A stretch of DNA of 64,000 bases from positions 62,001-126,000 of the forward strand of contig CAMLMC010000003.1 of NCBI GenBank assembly GCA_946481075.1, written 5' to 3'. Positions 17,677 to 26,911 of this stretch are shown piece by piece. The position numbers were made by a program, and so were the translations under genes. The notes beneath the pieces were generated by a model. The model ran no database searches, was not told the origin of the DNA, and was given only the letters and a program-made list of their open reading frames with translations. Source of the stretch: an uncultured Alphaproteobacteria bacterium (GTDB lineage: Bacteria; Pseudomonadota; Alphaproteobacteria; Micavibrionales; Micavibrionaceae). The first letter of the stretch is position 1. Each line of letters begins with the position of its first letter.

Positions 17677-18356
17677 ACAGACAAATTGTCCCATTGAATG
17701 GGCGTGCGGCCATGGATGCTTAAATATTCATTCGCTTTCTTAAAATGGCCGCACCCTAAAAACCCGCGATGGGCGGACAGGGGCGATGGGTGCACGGATT
17801 CGAGCACGCAATGTTTCGTACGGTCGATAAAAGCGCCTTTTTTCTGTGCATAGGATCCCCACAGCATGAAAACAACGTGTTCCCGTCTTTGATTAATGGC
17901 GTGAATGATCGCATCCGTGAATTCTTCCCACCCTTTTTTTTGGTGGGACCCTGCGGCCGCCTGCCGCACCGTCAATGTTGCATTCAATAGCAGAACGCCC
18001 TGTTTCGCCCATCCGGTGAGGTCGCCATCCTTTGGCATCTTCGTGCCAAATTCCATTTCGATTTCCTTGTAGATGTTACGCAGGCTGGGCGGTAAGCGGA
18101 CGCCGCTACGCACCGAAAAAGAAAGACCATGGGCCTGACCTTCACCGTGATAGGGGTCCTGCCCCAGAATAACGACACGAACATTGTCGAACGGGGTTGT
18201 ATTCAACGCATTGAAAATGTCGGTGGCCGCCGGATAGATGATTTGTCCGTTTTGTTCTTCGAACTGCAAAAAGGCCTGAAGTTTTCGCATATAAGGTTTG
18301 GAAAATTCCGGTTTTAGAAATTCCTGCCAGTCCGGATTGATTTCATTGTGCAACAT
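17673..18356 (-). CDS. ung: uracil-DNA glycosylase, family 1
   Basis: Removes uracil from DNA as the first step of base-excision repair. The 227-residue protein has the water-activating motif [18 protein letters not shown] and the minor-groove [13 protein letters not shown] loop, both diagnostic of family 1. Length matches E. coli Ung. It is convergent with dusB, the two stop codons overlapping in a shared TTAA. It is divergent from the nitronate monooxygenase gene. Confidence 0.96.
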   Translation of the reverse strand: MLHNEINPDWQEFLKPEFSKPYMRKLQAFLQFEEQNGQIIYPAATDIFNALNTTPFDNVRVVILGQDPYHGEGQAHGLSFSVRSGVRLPPSLRNIYKEIEMEFGTKMPKDGDLTGWAKQGVLLLNATLTVRQAAAGSHQKKGWEEFTDAIIHAINQRREHVVFMLWGSYAQKKGAFIDRTKHCVLESVHPSPLSAHRGFLGCGHFKKANEYLSIHGRTPIQWDNLSV

Positions 18357-18441
18357 GATCTTTAGCTAGCATATCCGCAGGCGTTGTTGAAGATGGTATG
18401 AAGGTCTGGACGAAGCCGGATTTTATGACCATACTTTGTCT

Positions 18442-19431
18442 ATGAATGATCTGGCCCCTATCAAAACGGCTTTGACGGACTTAATCGGATGTGATTACCC
18501 GCTTATTGCCGCCCCCATGTTTCTGATCAGCAATGTCGAACTTGTGGCCGCGGCCAGCAATGCCGGCGGGATTGGCGGCACGCCATCGCTCAACTGGCGG
18601 ACATCGTCGGAATTCGATACGGCTCTTGGGGAAATTGCTGCAAGAACGGACAGGCCCTATGTCGTCAATATTATCGTTAACCGAGCCAATCCACGTGTTG
18701 AGGAGGATATTCGGGTTCTGGTCAAACACAAGGTGCCTATGGTGATTACGTCGCTGGGCAATCCCAAAGATGTGATTGCCGCAGTTCATGGTTATGGCGG
18801 GAAAGTGTTTTGTGACGTGACCAATCTCGACCACGCCCTGAAGGTGCAGGCTCTGGGTTGCGATGGCGTCGTGGCGGTATCCGCCGGGGCGGGCGGCCAT
18901 GCGGGACCGCTATCACCGATGGTTCTGATCCCGCATCTGAAAGCGCATTTAAAGATCCCCGTGATTGCCGCGGGCGGTATTGTGAACGGCAAGCAAATGC
19001 TGGCGGCATTGGTGCTTGGCGCGGACGGAGTGCAAATCGGTACCCGGTTTATTGCCAGCACCGAATCGCCTGCTACGGATGATTATAAAAACGCGATCCT
19101 ATCTTCAAAACCCGAGGATATTGTCCTGACATCACGCATTTCCGGTACGCCGGCCTCCGTCATCAATACGGATTATATCCGGAAAGTCGGCCTTCATCTT
19201 TCGCCGTTTGAAAAATTCCTGCGCGCCAATCGTTATACATCCAGGCTGATGAAAATGATGCGCTACGCCACAGGCAACAAGAGATTGCAAGAAGCCGCGC
19301 AGGGCACCACCTGGAAACAGGTATGGAGCGCGGGGCAGGGGGCCGGGATGATTGATACGATTCTTCCCGCCGGTGATATCATACGCGAGATAGTGCGCGA
19401 TTACTGGCAGGCCAGAGACGCGCTTAGGTAA
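18442..19431 (+). CDS. nitronate monooxygenase (2-nitropropane dioxygenase family)
   Basis: An FMN-dependent TIM-barrel oxidase of 329 residues. PLIAAPMFLISN, GGIGGTPS, AGAGGHAGP and AAGGI...GADGVQIGTRF are the flavin phosphate and ring-binding stretches of the nitronate monooxygenase family. These enzymes oxidise alkyl nitronates; the FabK enoyl reductases are close relatives, so the exact reaction is not certain. The ATG at 18442 is chosen over a TTG six bases upstream. It ends overlapping nadD by eight bases on the other strand. Confidence 0.87.
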   Translation: MNDLAPIKTALTDLIGCDYPLIAAPMFLISNVELVAAASNAGGIGGTPSLNWRTSSEFDTALGEIAARTDRPYVVNIIVNRANPRVEEDIRVLVKHKVPMVITSLGNPKDVIAAVHGYGGKVFCDVTNLDHALKVQALGCDGVVAVSAGAGGHAGPLSPMVLIPHLKAHLKIPVIAAGGIVNGKQMLAALVLGADGVQIGTRFIASTESPATDDYKNAILSSKPEDIVLTSRISGTPASVINTDYIRKVGLHLSPFEKFLRANRYTSRLMKMMRYATGNKRLQEAAQGTTWKQVWSAGQGAGMIDTILPAGDIIREIVRDYWQARDALR

Positions 19432-20104
19432 AGAGCGGAGCTGGCGATACTCCCGGTTCTGCCGTGCCAATGCCGTAAAGATTATTCTCCCTGATATAAT
19501 TCGCGACATGCTGGAACGCGCCGTGGAAGTGTGTGCGGCCCTGTTTCAGTTCCTTTAAAAGATGGCTTGATGAAATTTCAATCTGCGGCCCTTCTATCAT
19601 GCACCACCCGTGACCTGCATCCAGCAAATCTTTGGCGGTGCCTGCCCGTAAATGCGGATAGGTCAGGGCCGTTGGGCTATGCAAGGCGTTTGATTCATAG
19701 GGCGTTCTATCGATGACCGCCACGGGAAAGTTTTCGATGATATCGTCCGCATGTTCCCATGTGTGAAAACTGGCAAGATTATCGCTGCCCATCACCCATA
19801 TAAATTGATGGTCAGGGAACCGCGACATTAATTTCATCAACACTTCGTATGTTATATGGGTGCCTAGTTCTTCTTCAATATCCGTCGGTATCACCGGCGT
19901 ATCGGGATAAAAAGATTTCATGATGTAACCCATTTCCATCCGGTGCCCCAAGGGAGCGTATCTTCCGGGATCTTTTTGCCAGTTGATGGAATACATCATC
20001 CAGACTTCGTCGACGTTCAGTTCCTTATAGATGTGTTCCATGGCCTGAAAGTGACCGTCATGAGGCGGATTGAACGATCCGCCAAAAAGCGCGATTTTTT
20101 TCAT
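19424..20104 (-). CDS. nadD: nicotinate-nucleotide adenylyltransferase
   Basis: Adenylates nicotinate mononucleotide to give deamido-NAD, the substrate of NAD synthetase. GGSFNPPHDGH at residues 9-19 is the nucleotidyltransferase loop, and GSDNLASFHTW and SSSHLLKEL correspond to the later family motifs (the ISSTxIR-like region appears as ISSSHLL). The 226-residue length is normal. It is divergent from the NAD kinase gene and belongs functionally to the NAD salvage set encoded at 20357-26269. Confidence 0.92.
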   Translation of the reverse strand: MKKIALFGGSFNPPHDGHFQAMEHIYKELNVDEVWMMYSINWQKDPGRYAPLGHRMEMGYIMKSFYPDTPVIPTDIEEELGTHITYEVLMKLMSRFPDHQFIWVMGSDNLASFHTWEHADDIIENFPVAVIDRTPYESNALHSPTALTYPHLRAGTAKDLLDAGHGWCMIEGPQIEISSSHLLKELKQGRTHFHGAFQHVANYIRENNLYGIGTAEPGVSPAPLFT

Positions 20105-20356
20105 TCGTCCCTGTTTTTTAAATTTTTTCTGATTTTATGATGTTTGTTTATCTCATCATAAAAAAAGGTTGGTTGTCTACAATTTTTATTGACGATAAAA
20201 AATGAATCATGTAAAAAGGGAGATTAGAAACCAAATAAAAAATAATAATATTGCAACAGGGAAGTTTTTCATGATCTTGGCTCGAAGGTCACACCTCATT
20301 ATGCCTGAAATGATTTCCGTGTTCTTGTTGAAACAAGACGCGGAGGTAAAGGATAC
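20105..20356 (+). promoter_or_regulatory. intergenic region with candidate promoter for NAD gene cluster
   Basis: A 252-base A+T-rich spacer between divergent nadD and the NAD kinase gene. A sigma-70-like pair TTGACG (20189-20194) and TAAAAA (20212-20217) with a 17-base spacer points toward the NAD kinase gene. A GGAGGTAAAGG ribosome site precedes the ATG at 20357. No gene or stable RNA was seen. Confidence 0.4.
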
Positions 20357-21163
20357 ATGAGTGACAAGTTTCATTTTACCTTTGATCCAAAAAACGATTC
20401 GATTGGAAATTTCGTAAAACCTTTCATAGAAAGTCTGGGAAATGTCCCGTTGCAAGAGGCGGACATTATCATCCCCGTCGGCGGTGATGGCAGTATGCTC
20501 CATGCCTTTCATCGCGCGGCATCCTCACAAAGAATTTTCGGTATTGTTCCGCCGATCAGTGCCAGTCTTGGTTATTGGCTTCATCGAGGCATCAACACGT
20601 CTGGCCGTTTGCTCTCTGCACTTGTTACCGCGCAGGAATATTGTCTATCTCCCCTGCGTGGTAACGTCTTTTTTGACAATGGTGCGGTTACAACCATACG
20701 CGGATTCAACGAAATCGTCCCCGGGCAAAGCCAGGGGGAACATAGCGATCAGACCATGAAGGCACGGCTTGCCGTTACGGAAGGCGGTGTGACCATCGCC
20801 TCCGGCACAATCGAGGGCGGCGGCTTGATCGTGTCCACGCCCTATGGATCGAGTGCGATGAACATATTGTACGGTGGTGCCATTGCCGATTTGCGGAGCG
20901 CGTCGATCGTGATGACCGGGAAAGGTTTGCGGGGGCCAAAGGGGTTGTTTTCTTCGGCGGTCCTGAATGACGATATATCGGTTGAGCTGACATTCCTCGA
21001 AACGGAAAAACGGCCTGTGCGCGTGCAATATGACGGAATGAAGATTTCCGCAGATCTTGCCAATCCGATTAACCATATCCATATCGAGAAGGATAGCGGC
21101 CCGCCCCTGCGCTTGCTGCTTTCCCGCCCTCCATCCGTACAGGTGTTGGCGCATATTTTATAA
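20357..21163 (+). CDS. nadK: NAD kinase
   Basis: Phosphorylates NAD to NADP with ATP. The catalytic GGDGSML motif begins at residue 42 (Asp44). The second conserved region appears as VSTPYGSSAMNILYGGAI, matching the usual STPTGSTAYxLSAGG. The glycine-rich loop after the first motif is diverged (GIVPPISASLGYWL in place of GxNxGxLGFL). FNE, equivalent to the conserved NE/ND, is present. At 268 residues the length is normal. It heads a plus-strand group with pncB, pncA and nadE, so NADP formation is grouped with NAD salvage. Confidence 0.87.
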   Translation: MSDKFHFTFDPKNDSIGNFVKPFIESLGNVPLQEADIIIPVGGDGSMLHAFHRAASSQRIFGIVPPISASLGYWLHRGINTSGRLLSALVTAQEYCLSPLRGNVFFDNGAVTTIRGFNEIVPGQSQGEHSDQTMKARLAVTEGGVTIASGTIEGGGLIVSTPYGSSAMNILYGGAIADLRSASIVMTGKGLRGPKGLFSSAVLNDDISVELTFLETEKRPVRVQYDGMKISADLANPINHIHIEKDSGPPLRLLLSRPPSVQVLAHIL

Positions 21164-21223
21164 GCCTTAGAACTATCCAAAAATAAAAAATTATAATAAA
21201 ACCATGAACAAGGAGAAACCTCT

Positions 21224-22888
21224 ATGCCTTATATCGGCCGTGACGACGATTACGAAGAACCGCTTGCAAGCCCAAGCGCGATGTGGACCGACCTTTATGA
21301 ACTGACCATGGCGCAGGCACTGTATTTCGAAGGCATGCACAATCAACAGGCAAGCTTTAACGCTTTCGTCCGTTCCATGCCGTATAAGGGCGCGTATCTT
21401 GTGACGGCCGGACAGAATATTGTTTTTGAATGGCTCGATAAAAACTGGACATTCACGGACCGCGATATTCGTCGCCTTGAAAGGAAAACGGTGAAGGATC
21501 CTAATACAGGAAAAGAGGTGAAAGTCTTTCGCCGAGAATTCCTGGATATGCTGAAGAATGCAAAGCTTGAACTGACGATCGAGGCGATGCCGGAAGGCGA
21601 AATCGCCTTTCCGATGGAGCCGATTTATAAAATAACCGGTCCGCTGTGGCAATGTCTTGCCGTTGAAACCGCCATTTTGAACGCGATGAATTCGCAATCG
21701 AATTTTGCAACCTATGCCTCGATGCTCAAAACGCTGGCGAATGGAAAACCTGTCGTTGAATTCGGCCTGCGTCGGGCGCAGGCAGTGGGGGGCCTTTCCT
21801 CAACCCGCGGCACCTATATCGGGGGTATGGATTCCAGTTCCAACTGCTGGGCCGAAACGAACTACGACATTCCAACGATCGGAACCATGGCTCATGCCTA
21901 TGTCATGGTGCATGACGATGAGCTGGATGCCTTTGTGAAATGGGCCAAGCACAATCCGTATCTGGGCGTTTTTCTTGTCGATACCTACAACACACTGGAA
22001 GGTGTCAAGCGCGCGGTAAAAGCGTGTCAGGATGGCGGCATAAAACTATCGGGTATTCGCCTTGATTCCGGCGATCTTGCGTATCTGTCGAAGGAATCAC
22101 GCAAAATTTTGGATAAGGCGGGATTCACCAAAGCAAAAATCATTGTCTCGAACGGCCTGGACGCCAGTACGATTGAATCGCTGGAAATACAGGGTGCGCC
22201 TATAGATACATATGCTGTGGGAACATCCGCCGCGACGGTATCAGAACAACCTGCGCTCGGCGGCGTGTATAAGGTTGCCAATATTTATGATGAAAAGCTT
22301 AGCCATGACGACATCATGAAATTGAAGAAAGCCGTACGATCGGGGGCAACGGTGTTGTTGCCTGACATGCGTGAGAAAATCCGCGATCTGATTAAACTGT
22401 CGGAAGATGCCGTCAAGATGACTTATCCGGGTGAGCTTGATTTGCTGCGCTATTTGAAAGTTGAAAATGGAAAACTTTATTTTGACGGCGGGACGATCTA
22501 TCCGGAATGGTCGGTTGATCCTCTCACCGCCGGCGATGGCAAAGATCCTTTTTCGGCTGTTCTGAACAAAGCGGTTGAATCGGTCAACCGTAAGAACAAC
22601 ACGATTATCCGCACCTTTAACGAAGGTACGCGCGCCTACCGCCCCTTACAGAAATTCTTCGAAGGAGGCGAACTGGTCGGGGATATTGAAACGGTTCATA
22701 TTGCGCGTGATAGGGCGTTGAAACATCTGGCAATGCTCGATCCCACGCACAAACGCCGCCTTAATCCGCATGAACTGGTGATTGGTGTAGAGCCGAGCTT
22801 GCTCAAGCGTCAGGAAACGATGGCGCGCGAATTATTCAAAACAGGAAGCCCGGTAGAGGCGAATATCGCAGCCAATCTGGCAGCATAA
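21224..22888 (+). CDS. pncB: nicotinate phosphoribosyltransferase
   Basis: Joins nicotinate and phosphoribosyl pyrophosphate to give nicotinate mononucleotide, the entry step of the Preiss-Handler route. The 554-residue protein has the TDLYELTMAQ N-terminus, EFGLRRAQ, GTMAHAYVM (carrying the His phosphorylated in the family) and GIRLDSGDLAYLS, all hallmark stretches. It is longer than the roughly 400-490 residues common in bacteria, with insertions around residues 85-105 and an extended C-terminal part. An AAGGAGAA ribosome site precedes the ATG. PncA, 24 bases downstream, supplies its substrate. Confidence 0.92.
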   Translation: MPYIGRDDDYEEPLASPSAMWTDLYELTMAQALYFEGMHNQQASFNAFVRSMPYKGAYLVTAGQNIVFEWLDKNWTFTDRDIRRLERKTVKDPNTGKEVKVFRREFLDMLKNAKLELTIEAMPEGEIAFPMEPIYKITGPLWQCLAVETAILNAMNSQSNFATYASMLKTLANGKPVVEFGLRRAQAVGGLSSTRGTYIGGMDSSSNCWAETNYDIPTIGTMAHAYVMVHDDELDAFVKWAKHNPYLGVFLVDTYNTLEGVKRAVKACQDGGIKLSGIRLDSGDLAYLSKESRKILDKAGFTKAKIIVSNGLDASTIESLEIQGAPIDTYAVGTSAATVSEQPALGGVYKVANIYDEKLSHDDIMKLKKAVRSGATVLLPDMREKIRDLIKLSEDAVKMTYPGELDLLRYLKVENGKLYFDGGTIYPEWSVDPLTAGDGKDPFSAVLNKAVESVNRKNNTIIRTFNEGTRAYRPLQKFFEGGELVGDIETVHIARDRALKHLAMLDPTHKRRLNPHELVIGVEPSLLKRQETMARELFKTGSPVEANIAANLAA

Positions 22889-22912
22889 TAATAAAGAAAT
22901 AAGGAGGTTTGA

Positions 22913-23578
22913 ATGACAACATGGAAGGCAAACAAAGATACGGCACTGATTATCGTCGATGTGCAGAATGACTTTTGTCCGGGCGGCGCACTGGCCGTGG
23001 CTGGCGGCGATGAAATTGTCCCGATCATCAATTCCCTGCGTGATCATTTCGAAACAGTGGTGGTAACAAAGGATTATCACCCTGCTGGACATTCTTCTTT
23101 TGCCAGTAGCCATGACGGCGTAAAGGCATTCACGGAAATTGATATGCCCTATGGCCCGCAAATGCTCTGGCCCGATCATTGCGTTCAGGGAACGACAGGC
23201 GCGGACTTCCATAATGACCTGATTGTGAAAGACACAGATCTTATCATTCAGAAAGGCACGAATAGGAATGTCGATTCCTATTCCGCATTCTTTGAAAACG
23301 ACCACAAATCATCACCTGTCTTTTCAGGTGGAAAAACATTGACGCAAACATTGGAAGAAAAGGGCATTTCAAACATTGTTGTCATGGGCCTCGCCGGTGA
23401 TTATTGCGTTGCCTTTACCGCCCTTGATGGATTGAGCGAAGGATTCAACGTCACGGTTGTCCAAGACGCGGCGCGTTCGATCAGTGCTGACGGTGAAAAA
23501 TCACAATATGCGAAAATAGAAAGTCTTGGCGGCAAAATCGTACAAGCCGCAGAACTAAAAGCGTCGCTCGGCCTCTAA
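22913..23578 (+). CDS. pncA: nicotinamidase
   Basis: Deamidates nicotinamide to nicotinate, feeding pncB. The catalytic triad is Asp16 in VDVQNDF, Lys114 in QKGTNRNVDSYSAF and Cys165 in GLAGDYCV. Metal ligands fit Asp54 and His56 in KDYHPAGH and His89 in PDHCVQG. The 221-residue length is normal. A strong AAGGAGG ribosome site precedes the ATG, and the gene lies between pncB and nadE in the same direction with short gaps, so a single transcript is likely. Confidence 0.94.
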   Translation: MTTWKANKDTALIIVDVQNDFCPGGALAVAGGDEIVPIINSLRDHFETVVVTKDYHPAGHSSFASSHDGVKAFTEIDMPYGPQMLWPDHCVQGTTGADFHNDLIVKDTDLIIQKGTNRNVDSYSAFFENDHKSSPVFSGGKTLTQTLEEKGISNIVVMGLAGDYCVAFTALDGLSEGFNVTVVQDAARSISADGEKSQYAKIESLGGKIVQAAELKASLGL

Positions 23579-23617
23579 CAAGAAATTTAAAAAAACTTGA
23601 ACAGGGAGTTTTCGATC

Positions 23618-26269
23618 ATGGAAAACAACACTATAGCCTTGCGCGTGACGCAGGCATCACTCAATCAAACATCATTCGACTGGCCGCGCAACATGGCCAA
23701 TATATACGCAGCCATTGACGAAGCCGTGGCACAAAACAGTGATATTCTCGCCCTCGAAGAAATGACGCTTGTTGGATATGATTCCGGCGATGATTTTCAA
23801 AAGTCGGATAACAACCGTATTCTGGCGGCGCTCGACGATGTGGCGGCCTATGCCAAGGCGCTCGATCCGAATTTGATTATTTCCATCGGCCATCCATGGC
23901 GCATTCAAAACCGTGAACTCGATGGACCGATGGATGCGGATTTTGAACGGGTGAAAGACCCGTTCTATGACCGCCTCAATAAACCATTCAACGTCCAGAC
24001 GATTTTAACAGGTGGTTCAATCATCGGAATGAACGCCAAAACGAATCTGTATAACGATGGACGCGGATATGAAGGGCGTTATTTCAATGAATGGAATGTT
24101 GCGGCGGCGAACCGGATTGGCGGCGTGTTTGGAACCATTCCTGTTGCCATTGATGAAACCAGAACCGTGCCGTTCGGCTGTCCTGTTTTTCTTGTGACGG
24201 GCAGCGATGAAAAGGCATTCTATCTGTCGCAGGCGATATGCGAGACCAAATGGGTGGCGACACGCTATGATGGATACCCGCATGATGATTCCCGTTATGA
24301 CCGTGATAACATCATTCCATCGATGGCCCGTTATATCGGTGACAAGGATGGATCCATTCTCCTCATATCGAACGCCAGTCCGCCAGCGCGGGACAAGGTC
24401 GATGCGCATATCCACCTCAACAAACTTGCCGCGAAATATTTCGGGACAGTCGTGGATACGGATGGTCTGGGGTCGAGCGGTTCAACCTTTTCGCAATACG
24501 GTAACCGCATGGTGGTGCAGGGGGCCGATATTCGCTCCTTCGGCAGCCGGATTAATTTCACGCGTGTCGCCACAACAACATCGGCATTCAATATCAAATC
24601 CGTGCCCGAAGAAAAACGCGGCAAGGAACATGTCGCGTTTGCTCATGCGTTTAAAGATCATGATGTAACAGATGTGAGTATCATGCCATGGCGCAAAAAT
24701 CCCGATACGGCGTGGGACATGCCCGAAAACCCGGATCGTCATTTCGAAGAGGAAGTACGCAACAGTGCGCTCTGGTTATTCGATTATCTTCGTAAAACAG
24801 GTGGCAAAGGTGTAATGGAGGCACTCAGCGGCGGCGCTGACTCAGCCTACAATTCTGTTCTGACAGCGGCTATGGTTCATATTGGAATCCACGAACTGGG
24901 CGTGGAACAATTTTGCCGCGAATTAAAGCTCCCCTTCGTCAAAGAGGCAATGTCCCTAAGTGAAGAGGCGGCCATCAAATTCTGCATCGATAAAATGCTC
25001 ACCTGCGTTTATCTGGGAACAGGCAACAATGCCAAGAGCAGTTATATAGCCGCCGACTATCTGATGAACGGCGGAATAGATGTGGAAACCGGTAAAGAGA
25101 TTGCAGGGATCGGCGGAAAATTCGAAAGCCGCAATATTCAGGACGCCTTTAATATGCTGGCCGTGATTTATGCAGTGCCTGATTCTCAAAAAATTCCGGA
25201 AAGCCAGAAACAGGAATTTATCGAGGATATCACGGCCTATCTGCATGCCAATCCGAATATATTGCCCGCTAGTGAAATTGAAGCAATGGGGAAAAATCTT
25301 CAGGAAAAATACCCGGTTATTGATCGTCTGATCACGGCATCCGACGGTACCGTGTATGAAAATATGCAGGCATGGCTGCGTATGGTGATCGTCCGCGCCT
25401 ACGCGCAGATGGAAAGAAAGGTGCCGGTGGCAAACCCGAACCTCGACGAAATCCGCAATGGTTATACAACCGTCGGCGGGGATGAACATTCCGGCAATAT
25501 CGGACTCAACGCCCATCTGGAAAAACATTATGAATTGAATGTCATGCGCTATCTGCATAAACACGGATTGCAAAATGTCATGCCGCCGGTGCGGGCGCTT
25601 GGTAAGGTTTTGAATGAGGTCCCATCGGCTGGATTGATGCCGCTCGGGCCCAATGGAGAAGTGGTGCAAACGGATGAAGATTCATTGCAACGGACGTATC
25701 CGGAAATGAGCCGGATATCCAATGCGCAACTACATGACCGGATTGATACGCTTGTCGGCGCGCGCCGCCTCAATGCGTTCGAAGTGTTTGAAACCTGTCA
25801 GAAAGATCCGCTCTTTGAAGGGATTGATGACGATACGCTCTATAACAAAGTCCGTATGACCTATAACCGCTGGCCGATTGCCCAGCACAAAATCCATATG
25901 GGCGTGATTGCGCAGGCGAATGGTGTGAGCGCCGATCATCAGGTATCACAAAGGACGCCAAATTTGTCAGGGCAGAGCAAAGATGAATTATCATGGCTTT
26001 CGATCAAACTTCTTTATAAATGGGCGGAACGCGATGGCCTCGATTGGTCCGCTACAGATCTAAAAACGTTGGAACGTCGGACATGGCAGGATGAGAATTT
26101 CTTCGATGTGATGGATTCCCTGACGCGCGTCAAAGGAAAAGGACAAGAATACAGCCTGAAAGGCCTGTATGAGCAGGTGAAGGAAAAAGGATGGAATGGG
26201 GTGTTTGATGCATTACCGCCGCGTCATCCGGTTTCGGTTGTAGGAACGCAATCCTTCGAAATGGCTTGA
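23618..26269 (+). CDS. nadE: glutamine-dependent NAD+ synthetase, unusually long
   Basis: Amidates deamido-NAD using ammonia from glutamine. An N-terminal nitrilase-type glutaminase domain (about residues 1-330) has a Glu-Lys-Cys triad readable as Glu48 (LEEMTLVGYD), Lys141 (NAKTNLY) and Cys208 (ICETKW). The ATP-pyrophosphatase loop SGGADS is at 404-409, starting the synthetase domain. The protein is 883 residues; two-domain synthetases are usually about 540-680, so the excess lies mainly in the synthetase half and C-terminus. The start ATG at 23618 follows ACAGGGAG; a TTG at 23597 is less likely. It closes the NAD salvage group. Confidence 0.88.
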   Translation: MENNTIALRVTQASLNQTSFDWPRNMANIYAAIDEAVAQNSDILALEEMTLVGYDSGDDFQKSDNNRILAALDDVAAYAKALDPNLIISIGHPWRIQNRELDGPMDADFERVKDPFYDRLNKPFNVQTILTGGSIIGMNAKTNLYNDGRGYEGRYFNEWNVAAANRIGGVFGTIPVAIDETRTVPFGCPVFLVTGSDEKAFYLSQAICETKWVATRYDGYPHDDSRYDRDNIIPSMARYIGDKDGSILLISNASPPARDKVDAHIHLNKLAAKYFGTVVDTDGLGSSGSTFSQYGNRMVVQGADIRSFGSRINFTRVATTTSAFNIKSVPEEKRGKEHVAFAHAFKDHDVTDVSIMPWRKNPDTAWDMPENPDRHFEEEVRNSALWLFDYLRKTGGKGVMEALSGGADSAYNSVLTAAMVHIGIHELGVEQFCRELKLPFVKEAMSLSEEAAIKFCIDKMLTCVYLGTGNNAKSSYIAADYLMNGGIDVETGKEIAGIGGKFESRNIQDAFNMLAVIYAVPDSQKIPESQKQEFIEDITAYLHANPNILPASEIEAMGKNLQEKYPVIDRLITASDGTVYENMQAWLRMVIVRAYAQMERKVPVANPNLDEIRNGYTTVGGDEHSGNIGLNAHLEKHYELNVMRYLHKHGLQNVMPPVRALGKVLNEVPSAGLMPLGPNGEVVQTDEDSLQRTYPEMSRISNAQLHDRIDTLVGARRLNAFEVFETCQKDPLFEGIDDDTLYNKVRMTYNRWPIAQHKIHMGVIAQANGVSADHQVSQRTPNLSGQSKDELSWLSIKLLYKWAERDGLDWSATDLKTLERRTWQDENFFDVMDSLTRVKGKGQEYSLKGLYEQVKEKGWNGVFDALPPRHPVSVVGTQSFEMA

Positions 26270-26302
26270 TAATTTGCGCCGCTTCCGGCTAAGCTTTTTT
26301 CC

Positions 26303-26911
26303 ATGATAGCGGTAATAGATAGTGGCGGCGCCAACATAACTTCGGTTCTCTCGGCCTTTGAACGACTGGGCGTCCATCCGGTGTTTACATCGGATGCCGA
26401 TGTGATCCGTTCGGCAGACAAGGTTCTGCTCCCCGGTGTTGGCGCTGCGGCAGATGCCATGCGCACGATCGAAGGACATGGTCTACAAGAGGTCATTCGT
26501 TCCTTAACGCAGCCCGTCATTGGCATTTGTGTTGGTATGCAACTCCTTTTCCGGGAATCGGAAGAGGGCAATGTCAAAACCCTTGGCATCTTCGATGCGC
26601 CGGTCCGGCGATTCAAAGATGCGCCCGGCATGGCCGTTCCGCATATGGGATGGAATAAGGTGCGCAATATCAAAGACCACCCGCTATTCTACAATCTTGA
26701 TCCTGAAAATTATTTCTATTTCGCCAACAGCTATCATGCCCCCGTAGGTGATTATAGTGTCGGTGTTTGCTCCTATTCCAATGATTTCACCGCTATCGCG
26801 GCAAAAGGAAATTTTATGGGGTGGCAATTTCACCCTGAACGATCGGGCCCCGTTGGCGCGCAGATTATCAAAAACTTTGTCGAGATGAAGGCGGAGGACC
26901 TCGTATGCTGA
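26303..26911 (+). CDS. hisH: imidazole glycerol phosphate synthase subunit HisH
   Basis: Glutaminase subunit that delivers ammonia to HisF in histidine synthesis. The class I amidotransferase triad is visible: Cys76 in GICVGMQLL, with His177 and Glu179 in [12 protein letters not shown] and PHMGWN also fit. It overlaps hisF by seven bases. The residue pattern ([27 protein letters not shown]) is closer to the gammaproteobacterial HisH that I recall than to typical alphaproteobacterial forms. No other his gene lies in the window, so it could also serve a specialised pathway. Confidence 0.9.
   Translation: MIAVIDSGGANITSVLSAFERLGVHPVFTSDADVIRSADKVLLPGVGAAADAMRTIEGHGLQEVIRSLTQPVIGICVGMQLLFRESEEGNVKTLGIFDAPVRRFKDAPGMAVPHMGWNKVRNIKDHPLFYNLDPENYFYFANSYHAPVGDYSVGVCSYSNDFTAIAAKGNFMGWQFHPERSGPVGAQIIKNFVEMKAEDLVC

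Noticed and set aside
26270..26302. Short GCCG/CGGC hairpin before hisH as a terminator
   Set aside because: The stem is only four bases; the T run may be chance. It is not strong enough to call.
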